Shown: positions 1 to 5,764 of the stretch, piece by piece
Position numbering within the stretch: position 1 is the stretch's first letter
How the letters are laid out: each line of letters opens with the position of its first letter
Assembly: GCA_030456405.1 (NCBI GenBank)
Contig: JAKDNQ010000064.1
Location: 1-10,483 of the forward strand
Source: Nitrospira sp.
GTDB taxonomy: Bacteria > Nitrospirota > Nitrospiria > Nitrospirales > Nitrospiraceae
DNA: 10,483 nt
Direction: 5' to 3'
Notes under the pieces: model-generated
Seen by the model: the letters and a program-made list of their open reading frames with translations, nothing else
What the model was told of the DNA's origin: nothing
Databases searched by the model: none
Position numbers and translations under genes: made by a program

Positions 1-1
1 T

Positions 2-394
2 CCGGAGATGAAGACCCAGCCCCCACCCCCTCCCGCGTTAGGCCGTGGCACCGTGAGGGACTTGTTCGACAAGGTGTTCTGGCCAGCGTATCCACGGAAG
101 GAACACAAAAAACAGGCGTGGATCGTGTTCGAGCTGCTGGGGCCTGGCGCCGATCTTTTGCGCGAGATCATGGCCTTTCTTGAATCTGAAAAAACGGATT
201 GGGAGAACGGGCGGACCTGTCCGCTACCAGACAACTTTCTGAAAGCGCGGGAATGGAAACACGTCAGACCGCTACCGCCAAAGGTCAAGCCGGGCGGAAT
301 AATCGTGTCCGATGCGATCGTGCCCGAACCGAACGAGGCCTTAACGAGTAACGGAGCGTTTCTCAACAAGGGAAGGACGTATCCGCGTGATTAA
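2..394 (+). CDS. Phage replication-type protein, C-terminal part (probably 5' partial)
   Basis: The reading frame is open to the left edge. The first ATG (position 8) sits directly against a GGAG with no spacer, and the sequence after it is a proline-rich linker, so this is more likely the C-terminal end of a longer protein than a complete 128-residue gene. After the linker comes a segment, about residues 20-85 counted from that ATG, with the pattern F-x-x-x-FW-x-x-YPRK-x-x-x-KK-x-A-W and later a proline/asparagine-containing stretch ending in REW. From family knowledge, this F..FW..YPRK...K..A...W pattern is common at the C-terminus of phage replication or replisome-organizer proteins, after an N-terminal winged helix. 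I infer a role in initiating replication of the element. The gene overlaps the next by 8 bases. Confidence 0.6.
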   Translation, partial: PEMKTQPPPPPALGRGTVRDLFDKVFWPAYPRKEHKKQAWIVFELLGPGADLLREIMAFLESEKTDWENGRTCPLPDNFLKAREWKHVRPLPPKVKPGGIIVSDAIVPEPNEALTSNGAFLNKGRTYPRD

Positions 395-638
395 CACAGG
401 CGGGGCAGACCGGGAGCGAGAGAAGCCGCTCATTCGGCTAGCTCGACACGGCGAGCCGGTGACGGCGGCGCTGCTATTTCCAGCGTCGCCCCGCCCTCAA
501 AATACAGAAGTCGGTGGGTTCCTCAGTAGCCGCGAGGACCGACGCCAACGGAAAATCTGGCGGCGCGAAGATCGATCGAACGATAAGCAGATCGGGAAGC
601 TGTTGACGCAACTCGGAAACCGTAGGGGGCAACCGTGA
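387..638 (+). CDS. Small hypothetical protein between replication gene and TerL
   Basis: An 83-residue frame starts with GTG at 387 inside the end of the replication gene. It ends with a TGA at 636-638 that overlaps the GTG start of TerL (GTGA). This interlocking on both sides supports a translated, coupled gene. I do not recognise the family. The product is hydrophilic and rich in Arg, with a charged, probably helical C-terminal half (around residues 48-80, many Arg, Asp, Glu, Lys). Directly upstream of TerL is where the small terminase subunit usually sits, so a TerS-like DNA-recognition role is possible, but I see no clear helix-turn-helix and the protein is short for a TerS. It could also be an unrelated small accessory protein. 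Confidence 0.5.
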   Translation: MINTGGADREREKPLIRLARHGEPVTAALLFPASPRPQNTEVGGFLSSREDRRQRKIWRREDRSNDKQIGKLLTQLGNRRGQP

Positions 639-2062
639 TAAATCAAATCGGAAATGTTCAGACGCACAAGCGTCTTAACATCGTCGAAGCTCTGAAGCAT
701 CCCCAGTTATTCGGGGCGCTTCCTGCCTTCAAGAACTTGGAGAGCTGGAAAGCGTGGATCGTCGTGATTAAGTGCTTGCAAGGTTTGCCCCTCGACTCAG
801 AGGCCGAGTTGAAACTGTTCCGGCAATGTACGGGTCGCTATCACTACAACCCGCCGAAGGGCGGCTTTCCTGAGATGGTAATTATTGTCGGCGTGCAGTC
901 GGGAAAGTCTTCCATTGCCGGCGTGCTCCTCGCGTCGGCAACCTTGACCGGGAAAGCTGGACGGTATGCGGTGGGAGTCTGTCAAGATCTCCGGGGTTCC
1001 ATGCGGGTCCTGCTCCGCTATGCCCGCATGCCCTTCGAGACGCTAGACAACTTCAAAGGGGAAGTGGTCCGTTCGACCGCCGACCTGATGGAGTTACGCA
1101 ACGGGGTCTTTCTGTGCGCGTACCCGAACAACTCGGAAGCCATGCGAGGTCTTGAGGCTGAGTTCGTCGTGATCGATGAACTCGCCTTCTTTGTGACTAG
1201 CGACGGTCGCCCGAATGATCGTGAAATGTTGCGTGTGGCCCGTGGGCGCGTGGCGAACTCAGGCGGAAAGGTCGTGATCATCAGTAGCCCCTATGCACAA
1301 AATGGTTGCCTGTACGACCTACACCGGAAGCATTACGGTCAGGAAGATTCTTCAACGCTTGTGTGGCAGGCCTCGGCCTTCCTCATGAACCCTACCCTCT
1401 CGACAAACTATCTCGCCCGCATGGAAGCCGACGATCCTGAAGCGTACCGCTCGGAAGTCTTGGGTGAGTTTCGGAGCGGCACGTCCACATTGTTCGACAG
1501 TGACGGGCTACAGGCCTGTGTGGATACTGGCATCCGTGAACGACCGTTTCAACCGGGCGTTCAGCATACGGCAAGCATCGACAGTGCGAGCGGATCGGGG
1601 CAAGATTCCTTTACGCTAACCATCGTGCATCCCGAAGGAGATTGCGTGGTGGTCGATCTCGTCCGGGCCTGGCGTCCACCGTTTAACCCATCCGGCGTGA
1701 TTGCTGAAATATCCGACCTGCTGAAAGCCTACGGCATTCGAACGCTTTCCGGTGATAAATATGCCCCTGGCTTTGTCCAGGAACTCTTTCGTTCACATGG
1801 AATCGACTACCAATTCGCCGACCAATCCACATCGGATGCATACCTCGCTCTGGTCAGCATTGTTAATTCCGGGCAAGTGACGCTCCTGGATCATCCAGAA
1901 TTATTGCGGGAACTGCGCGGCCTGGAGAGACGCCGAGGATCGAGCGGGCGGGACCGGGCCGATCACAGGTCAGGGAGTCACGATGACCTTTGTGCTAGTG
2001 CGGCTTGCGCGATTGTTGGCGCAAAAAAACCGCAGATGGTCCCCGGCGTTTTTGTTTTCTAA
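635..2062 (+). CDS. Phage terminase large subunit (TerL), ATPase plus nuclease
   Basis: A 475-residue protein of typical TerL length. TerL packages DNA: its N-terminal ATPase drives DNA into the prohead through the portal, and its RNase H-like C-terminal nuclease cuts the concatemer. Visible motifs are Walker A GVQSGKS (86-92), Walker B FVVIDE (177-182, with D181 and the catalytic E182), the coupling motif VIISSP (214-219), and nuclease acidic residues at D316 (ASID), D374 (SGDKYAPG) and the C-terminal HDD (449-451) after a basic stretch. All expected catalytic groups are present, so it should be active. The GTG start at 635 overlaps the upstream stop (GTGA) and has a G-rich ribosome site (AGGGGG) about 6 bases upstream. 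Oddly, the next genes are a micro-ORF and the capsid rather than a portal, the usual neighbour and packaging partner. Confidence 0.93.
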   Translation: MINQIGNVQTHKRLNIVEALKHPQLFGALPAFKNLESWKAWIVVIKCLQGLPLDSEAELKLFRQCTGRYHYNPPKGGFPEMVIIVGVQSGKSSIAGVLLASATLTGKAGRYAVGVCQDLRGSMRVLLRYARMPFETLDNFKGEVVRSTADLMELRNGVFLCAYPNNSEAMRGLEAEFVVIDELAFFVTSDGRPNDREMLRVARGRVANSGGKVVIISSPYAQNGCLYDLHRKHYGQEDSSTLVWQASAFLMNPTLSTNYLARMEADDPEAYRSEVLGEFRSGTSTLFDSDGLQACVDTGIRERPFQPGVQHTASIDSASGSGQDSFTLTIVHPEGDCVVVDLVRAWRPPFNPSGVIAEISDLLKAYGIRTLSGDKYAPGFVQELFRSHGIDYQFADQSTSDAYLALVSIVNSGQVTLLDHPELLRELRGLERRRGSSGRDRADHRSGSHDDLCASAACAIVGAKKPQMVPGVFVF

Positions 2063-2074
2063 GGAACTCGACTG

Positions 2075-2188
2075 ATGGGACAGCTTGACCGCAGCAACGT
2101 TGCAGAGGTTAGGGGCCTTGGCTCCAATGACTTCAATGCCTCGTCGCTGTGGAAAGGCCTCCCACAACTCGCCTACGGAGCGCAGTAG
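2075..2188 (+). CDS. 37-codon micro-ORF between TerL and capsid genes
   Basis: An ATG at 2075 is preceded by AAGGA at 2061-2065 with a 9-base spacer, and the frame runs 37 codons to TAG at 2186-2188. The predicted peptide starts MGQLDRSNVAEV and ends LAYGAQ; it has no transmembrane segment and I do not recognise it. It occupies the gap where the portal, protease and scaffold genes of a complete phage would be. It could be a real small protein (for example a head-assembly accessory), the remnant of a deleted structural gene, or a chance frame. The good ribosome site and the tight fit between TerL and the capsid gene favour translation, but the length gives little statistical support. Confidence 0.4.
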   Translation: MGQLDRSNVAEVRGLGSNDFNASSLWKGLPQLAYGAQ

Positions 2189-2246
2189 GAATCAGTAGCG
2201 GTGAAATCCACACACCATGGAGAGGAAAAACAAAGAGGAAACAAAA

Positions 2247-3440
2247 ATGTCAGAAGCAATTTTAGGACAAATCAAAAACGGTGTACAAAGCATGCAGGCC
2301 AACGAGAAAATCCAGGACGGACGGCTGGATACGCTGGAAACGTACTTACGCGAGCGGAAGATGCTGGCGATAGGGGGAGGTTCCTCCTCTGCCGAGAGCG
2401 ATGGATTTAAATGGGGCAAGGCCTTTGAAGTCGCGCTGTATGGGAGGAATGGGCAACTCTCACAGAACAAGGGCCTCATGGACTCGCATGAGTTCAAGGT
2501 GATGTCGCAGTCTACCCAAAAAGCTCTTGATACCGGGACCGGAGGAGCTGGTGGGGGATTCGTGATTCCCCAGCAATATGTCAGCAATCTCATTGAGCGC
2601 TTGTATCCGAGCTCAGCCGTGATCGAAAGCGGAGCCACGGTGATGAAGAATCTGACGGGCTCGCCGGTCGTTATGCCGAAGCAGACGGCGGGCGGTACGG
2701 TCTCATGGATCGGGCAGAATAGCACGATTTCGCTTTCTGACCCGGCCTTCGGGCAAGTCCAGCTCACGCCTAAGACGATGGCAATTCGCATGCAGATTTC
2801 CAATTTGGCGAATATGCTGTCCAGTCCCCACTTTGAGGAAATTCTGCGCCGTGATCTCGCGCGGACAATTGCCCTCGAACTCGACCGTGTAGCGTTGAGG
2901 GGTTCCGGTGCCTCCAATCAACCGTTGGGGCTCAATGGGGTCGCAGGGATTTCAACCTATGCGATCGGCACGAACGGCGGGCCGCTCGATGCCGATACCC
3001 TCTACGAAGTGGACAATAAGTTGTTTGCCGCGAACAGCCACTTCGGCAAGCTCGGCTTCATTTCCCATCCATCCGCGTACAGAAAATTGAAGAAGCAACG
3101 TGTGCCTAACTTTTCAGGGGACACCGGAGGAAGCTATCTCTTCCTGCCGATTCTCTCCGATGAAAAGCTTAGTCAAGCATTAGGTTATAGCGTCAAGTCC
3201 ACGACGCAGCTTCCGGTGAACTTGACCAAGGGCACCTCGACCGATTGCACAGAGTTGTATTTCGGCAATTGGGAAGAATTGCTGATTGGCATTTGGGGAG
3301 ATTTGGAGATCCTGGCAACGAACATCGGCGGCAATGCGTGGACCCAAAACGCCATTGAAATCCGCGTGATCCTCAACGTGGACATTCAGGTTCGACATCC
3401 CGAATCGTTCTGTTTAGTGAACGACGTGCGCACGGCTTAA
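2247..3440 (+). CDS. HK97-fold major capsid protein
   Basis: A 397-residue major capsid protein, assembling into the icosahedral shell. I chose the ATG at 2247 because GAGGA (2235-2239) lies 7 bases upstream; an in-frame ATG at 2217 would add 10 residues but has no ribosome site. The first 45 residues are charged and helical (delta-domain or scaffold-like, coiled-coil tendency). Then comes a Gly-rich turn and the capsid-family signature GGGFVIP (about 102-108) followed by helical and beta segments (SSAVIESGA, VMPKQTAGGTVSW), and the family-typical RGSGASNQPLGLNG (218-231). The C-terminal part has the usual FGNWEELLIGIWGDLEI strand pattern. HK97-type capsids often have their delta domain removed by a protease encoded just upstream; no protease gene is visible here, so maturation may be cleavage-free or rely on a helper. 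Confidence 0.92.
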   Translation: MSEAILGQIKNGVQSMQANEKIQDGRLDTLETYLRERKMLAIGGGSSSAESDGFKWGKAFEVALYGRNGQLSQNKGLMDSHEFKVMSQSTQKALDTGTGGAGGGFVIPQQYVSNLIERLYPSSAVIESGATVMKNLTGSPVVMPKQTAGGTVSWIGQNSTISLSDPAFGQVQLTPKTMAIRMQISNLANMLSSPHFEEILRRDLARTIALELDRVALRGSGASNQPLGLNGVAGISTYAIGTNGGPLDADTLYEVDNKLFAANSHFGKLGFISHPSAYRKLKKQRVPNFSGDTGGSYLFLPILSDEKLSQALGYSVKSTTQLPVNLTKGTSTDCTELYFGNWEELLIGIWGDLEILATNIGGNAWTQNAIEIRVILNVDIQVRHPESFCLVNDVRTA

Positions 3441-3455
3441 TTTTTTGTGAACGAA

Positions 3456-3485
3456 GGGAGCGGGGGCCGCACGGTCTCCGCTCCC
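3456..3485 (+). promoter_or_regulatory. Strong 13-bp hairpin after the capsid gene
   Basis: The arm GGGAGCGGGGGCC (3456-3468) pairs with GGTCTCCGCTCCC (3473-3485) around the tetraloop GCAC, with two G-U wobbles. It begins 16 bases after the capsid stop codon and is followed by GAAAGGGA, the ribosome site of the next gene, not by a U-tract. It is therefore not a normal intrinsic terminator on this strand. Likely roles are protecting the 3' end of capsid mRNA or reducing expression of downstream genes relative to the capsid. Confidence 0.65.
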
Positions 3486-3496
3486 GAAAGGGAATC

Positions 3497-3811
3497 ATGC
3501 AATCTCAAGACAAAGTGCGCTGGGATAATTTCATTGCTACGTATACGAATCGTCAAGTGTTCGAGGAATGGCAGGACTCTCTAGCCCATTGCGAGGCGTG
3601 GAAGGCCCGGCATAGTGAACGCGCACTCCCTCAGCCGGTCATGGAGGTGTTGGCGTACATGTGCTCAGCGTATCGGTACGTGCGACCCCTGCTGCTCGAT
3701 CAGAGCTGTTGGGACCAACCGGCACAGCCGGAGATGACGAATTTAATTTTGTCGCTGGCGCGAAAGGTCCGGCGTGAAGTGCCGGCCGTTGAACCTCTTG
3801 GCCACGCCTAA
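3497..3811 (+). CDS. Hypothetical protein downstream of capsid gene
   Basis: A 104-residue protein I do not recognise. The ATG at 3497 follows AAAGGGA (3488-3494) at a short, workable distance. The sequence is mainly helical, rich in aromatic residues (several Trp and Tyr, for example FEEWQDSLAHCEAWKARH and YMCSAYRYVRPLLLD), with three Cys, no signal peptide and no clear membrane segment. Its position after the capsid gene would fit a head-completion or decoration protein in a phage, but nothing in the sequence proves this. It could equally belong to the regulatory and integration half of the element, whose genes follow with 13-base and shorter spacings. Confidence 0.65.
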   Translation: MQSQDKVRWDNFIATYTNRQVFEEWQDSLAHCEAWKARHSERALPQPVMEVLAYMCSAYRYVRPLLLDQSCWDQPAQPEMTNLILSLARKVRREVPAVEPLGHA

Positions 3812-3824
3812 CCAAGGAGCCTCA

Positions 3825-3998
3825 ATGACAACCAGAGAAGCCTATAACCGATGGTACTGGAAATCTCGAAAGGGCAGGAAGACGCAGCAGCGATATCGGC
3901 ATAGCGCCAAGGGGCAAGCGACAAGGGAACGGGCGACCGCCAAGCAGGCTGTGAAACGGGCCGCGAACCGACCTGGAAGGAAACAGGTGAGACCATGA
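3825..3998 (+). CDS. Small, highly basic 13-residue-repeat protein
   Basis: A 57-residue protein starting at the ATG at 3825, 7 bases after AAGGAG (3814-3818 region), a better start than in-frame codons overlapping the previous gene. About a third of its residues are Lys or Arg. Two successive 13-residue units fit Y-x-x-S-x-K-G-(R/Q)-x4-R: YWKSRKGRKTQQR then YRHSAKGQATRER; a third, degenerate unit begins ATAKQAVKRAANR. From memory, similar Y..S.KGR repeats occur in short uncharacterised phage proteins; I know no established function. The charge suggests nucleic-acid binding, for example to packaged DNA or RNA. It overlaps the next gene by 4 bases (ATGA), so the two are probably translationally coupled. 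Confidence 0.7.
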   Translation: MTTREAYNRWYWKSRKGRKTQQRYRHSAKGQATRERATAKQAVKRAANRPGRKQVRP

Positions 3999-4315
3999 TG
4001 GAATTGTTGCAAGACTTAAAACGCAAGGTGAACGAACTGCCGAGAGCGCAGATGCCGAACCTGATCGGCTTGTTATCGATCCTGTCGGGTGAGGCGCAGA
4101 TGCGGTTGCTCACGATGGAATCAGTTCCTCCTCCTCAAGAAGATCGGTTGCTCATGGTGGCGGAAGCCGCTGAGAAGCTCGGCATGACCAAGGATTATTT
4201 ATATCGACGCGCAGACACGTTCGACTTTACCGTGCGGGTCGGGGTCAGACGGCTTCGTTTTTCCTTGAATGGCATTGAGAACTATATTGCACGGCAAGGC
4301 GTGTCACTGTCTTGA
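3995..4315 (+). CDS. Excisionase/AlpA-like winged-helix DNA-binding protein
   Basis: A 106-residue protein with two parts. Residues 1-45 form a helical region with LPRAQMPNLIGLLSILSGEA, a pattern I have seen in front of similar DNA-binding domains of mobile elements. Residues about 51-100 form a MerR/excisionase-type domain: RLLMVAEAAEKLGMTKDYLY (HTH, 51-70), a strand with FTVRVGVRRLRFS (78-90), then a helix NGIENYIARQ. Such proteins act as excisionases (bending attachment-site DNA and biasing the integrase to excision) or as AlpA-type activators of element genes. Two ATG codons are adjacent at 3995 and 3998; GGTGA at 3986-3990 fits the second slightly better. Its stop codon overlaps the -35 box of the downstream promoter, so it is well placed to influence integrase expression. 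Confidence 0.8.
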   Translation: MMELLQDLKRKVNELPRAQMPNLIGLLSILSGEAQMRLLTMESVPPPQEDRLLMVAEAAEKLGMTKDYLYRRADTFDFTVRVGVRRLRFSLNGIENYIARQGVSLS

Positions 4316-4341
4316 CATCATGGTATCAACCCGTCTATCAT
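4312..4341 (+). promoter_or_regulatory. Sigma70-type promoter for the ribbon-helix-helix/integrase pair
   Basis: A perfect -35 TTGACA (4312-4317) and a -10 TATCAT (4336-4341) are separated by 18 bases. The -35 includes the TGA stop codon of the winged-helix gene. Transcription would start near 4348, about 20 bases before the ATG at 4368. The elements were found by eye. Confidence 0.65.
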
Positions 4342-4344
4342 CCC

Positions 4345-4365
4345 GCCCTCACACACAGGGAGGGC
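4345..4365 (+). promoter_or_regulatory. Inverted repeat at start site and ribosome site (possible operator)
   Basis: GCCCTC (4345-4350) and GAGGGC (4360-4365) form a perfect 6-bp inverted repeat around ACACACAGG. The right half contains the Shine-Dalgarno of the downstream gene, and the left half overlaps the predicted transcription start. As DNA it could be the operator of the ribbon-helix-helix protein made from this transcript; as RNA it could hide the ribosome site if transcription starts a few bases earlier than predicted. Confidence 0.4.
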
Positions 4366-4367
4366 CT

Positions 4368-4511
4368 ATGAAAACGACCGTGAATTTACCAGATGCTATT
4401 TGGCGGGCCGCGAAAGTGCGGGCGATTGACGAAGGGACGGATCTAGGGCGGGTTGTGCTTGCGGCACTCACGCAATACTTAAAACAGAAGCCGACCAAGC
4501 GGGAGGGCTAA
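4368..4511 (+). CDS. Ribbon-helix-helix (CopG/Arc-type) small DNA-binding protein
   Basis: A 47-residue protein starting at the ATG at 4368 behind GGGAGGG (4358-4364). The upstream extension of the frame is rejected because it overlaps the winged-helix gene and the promoter. The sequence has the ribbon-helix-helix layout: a strand MKTTVNLPD (1-9), helix A IWRAAKVRAIDEG (11-23), a turn, and helix B DLGRVVLAALTQYLKQ (25-40), then a basic tail. Such proteins bind operators as dimers through the paired strands. A CopG-like repressor controlling its own promoter and the integrase is the simplest reading, since the integrase starts 3 bases after its stop. It is also the shape of many antitoxins, but no toxin gene is adjacent, so I do not call a toxin-antitoxin pair. 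Confidence 0.75.
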   Translation: MKTTVNLPDAIWRAAKVRAIDEGTDLGRVVLAALTQYLKQKPTKREG

Positions 4512-4514
4512 GCC

Positions 4515-5621
4515 ATGCGCGTTAAAGGCGTCAAGGGACGGATCTTTCCACGTGGGAACCGATGGTGGATTGCCTATTATGAAAAAACCGCTGGGGGCAA
4601 AAGCCTCGAAACGCGGGAACCGGGAGGCGCGACGGAAAAGGAAGCTCGGAACAAACTGAAGCATCGGCAGAAAGAACTGGGCGCTCACGATCTCGGTGTC
4701 TATTCCTTCACCGGACCGGAAGCGGAACGAATCACCGTAGGGGATTTGCTGATCTCCGTGCTCGCCCAATATGAATCTGAACGAAGGGATCTGAAGAAGT
4801 CAGTGTCTCACATGAAGCACCTGCGAGCCTTCTTCGGGGGTGAGCGGGCCGTGCAGGTCAACGCGCTCCGTGTGCAGCAGTATATTGCCGTCCGACGCAG
4901 GGCGAAGCAGCGCAACGGGAAGCCGTATGCCGACGCGACGATCTACCGAGAACTTCATATTTTGCAGCGGGCCTTTTCATTGGCCGTCCAGCAGAAGCGG
5001 CTTTCCGCCTTTCATACGCCAGAGTTTCCCGCGCTCTCAGAAGAGAATACCCGTGAAGGCTTCGCAGGAAAAGGCGATGTGGATACGATTCTTGCTCACC
5101 TGAAGGACGGCGCGGTCCGTGATTATGTGGCCTGGGCCTTTTGGACTGGGATGCGACGCGGGGAGATCAAGCAATTGACCTGGGCGGCCTTCGACCGGGA
5201 AACCTCAGCCCTGACATTGCCAAAACGCAGCACCAAGACCAAGAAGCCGCGCAAGCTGGTCCTTGAGGGGGTCTATCGTGAGATCATCAAGCGCCGACTG
5301 CTCGACCGTGTCCTTGGATGCGAATTAATCTTCCATCGGCACGGAAAGCCCATGGGCGACTTTCGGAAGGCATGGAAGAGTGCCAGCAAGAAGGCGGGGG
5401 TGCCTGAACTCCTCTTTCACGATCTCCGACGAACCGCTTTGCGCAATCTGATCCGGGCGGGCGTGGATCAAACCGTGGCTAAGAAGATTTCAGGCCACAA
5501 GACCGACGCGGTATTTGAGCGTTACAATATTACGAGCGATGAGGATTTACGGGAGGCTATGCAGAAACAGGAAGCCTACGTGACAGCCCTACCCGTACAC
5601 CCACGCCAGAAGACCGGCTGA
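4515..5621 (+). CDS. int: Tyrosine recombinase, site-specific phage-type integrase
   Basis: A 368-residue integrase that inserts and removes the element at its attachment site. The N-terminal part (1-65: GRIFPRGNRWWIAYYEKTAGG..., an arm-binding AP2-like strand region) is followed by a helical core-binding SAM-like domain (about 70-165) and the catalytic domain (about 180-345). Catalytic residues are R214 in WTGMRRGEI, a lysine in the beta-hairpin STKTKKPRK (239-247), H302-x-x-R305 in HDLRRTALRNLI, H328 in ISGHKT and nucleophile Y337 in ERYNIT. All are in place, so the enzyme looks intact. The ATG at 4515 has GGAGGG about 10 bases upstream and lies 3 bases after the ribbon-helix-helix gene, implying one operon. 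The gene points toward the tRNA-Lys gene 143 bases downstream, the usual arrangement for tRNA-targeting integrases. Confidence 0.94.
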   Translation: MRVKGVKGRIFPRGNRWWIAYYEKTAGGKSLETREPGGATEKEARNKLKHRQKELGAHDLGVYSFTGPEAERITVGDLLISVLAQYESERRDLKKSVSHMKHLRAFFGGERAVQVNALRVQQYIAVRRRAKQRNGKPYADATIYRELHILQRAFSLAVQQKRLSAFHTPEFPALSEENTREGFAGKGDVDTILAHLKDGAVRDYVAWAFWTGMRRGEIKQLTWAAFDRETSALTLPKRSTKTKKPRKLVLEGVYREIIKRRLLDRVLGCELIFHRHGKPMGDFRKAWKSASKKAGVPELLFHDLRRTALRNLIRAGVDQTVAKKISGHKTDAVFERYNITSDEDLREAMQKQEAYVTALPVHPRQKTG

Positions 5622-5643
5622 AAAACACGGACAAAACACGGAC
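5622..5643 (+). repeat. Tandem 11-bp repeat right after integrase
   Basis: AAAACACGGAC occurs twice head to tail (5622-5632 and 5633-5643), starting on the base after the integrase stop codon. Its position between the integrase and the attachment region makes integrase or excisionase arm-site binding plausible; this is inferred only from location. Confidence 0.55.
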
Positions 5644-5651
5644 AATTGAGA

Positions 5652-5764
5652 GCTTTTCAGGGTACGATATATTGCATAACATATTGATTTATGATGAGAA
5701 TACTGACAGAGTACGGAAATTGGCCGCTTTTCAGAGTACTACATGCATAACCTATTGATTTATG
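5652..5764 (+). repeat. Pair of imperfect direct repeats at the attachment region
   Basis: Copy 1 (5652-5693) and copy 2 (5726-5764) share GCTTTTCAGrGTAC, then TGCATAAC, then TATTGATTTATG after one variable base. The spacer between the first two blocks is 7 bases in copy 1 and 4 in copy 2. The downstream blocks are 71 bp apart. Copy 2 ends exactly at the encoded CCA of tRNA-Lys. Each copy contains CATAA and TTATG as a 5-bp inverted repeat, the layout of a recombinase core site. A third CAGAGTAC lies between them (5707-5714). I infer integrase-binding or attachment DNA; the true crossover point cannot be fixed without the left end or an empty site. Confidence 0.6.

Noticed and set aside
2192..2917. 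Long minus-strand open frame opposite the capsid gene (241 codons)
   Set aside because: It lies antisense to a clear HK97 capsid gene, shows no recognisable domain and has Ser/Pro/Arg-rich composition typical of shadow frames in GC-rich DNA.
3441..3490. Intrinsic terminator after the capsid gene
   Set aside because: The T-run (3441-3446) comes before the hairpin, not after it, and the hairpin is followed by a purine-rich ribosome site.
4269..4367. Upstream extension of the ribbon-helix-helix frame
   Set aside because: It overlaps the winged-helix gene and the promoter; the strand motif MKTTVNLPD with its own ribosome site marks the true start at 4368.
4368..4511. Toxin-antitoxin module based on the RHH protein
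   Set aside because: The next gene is the integrase and no toxin-like gene is adjacent; a transcription-regulator role explains the context better.
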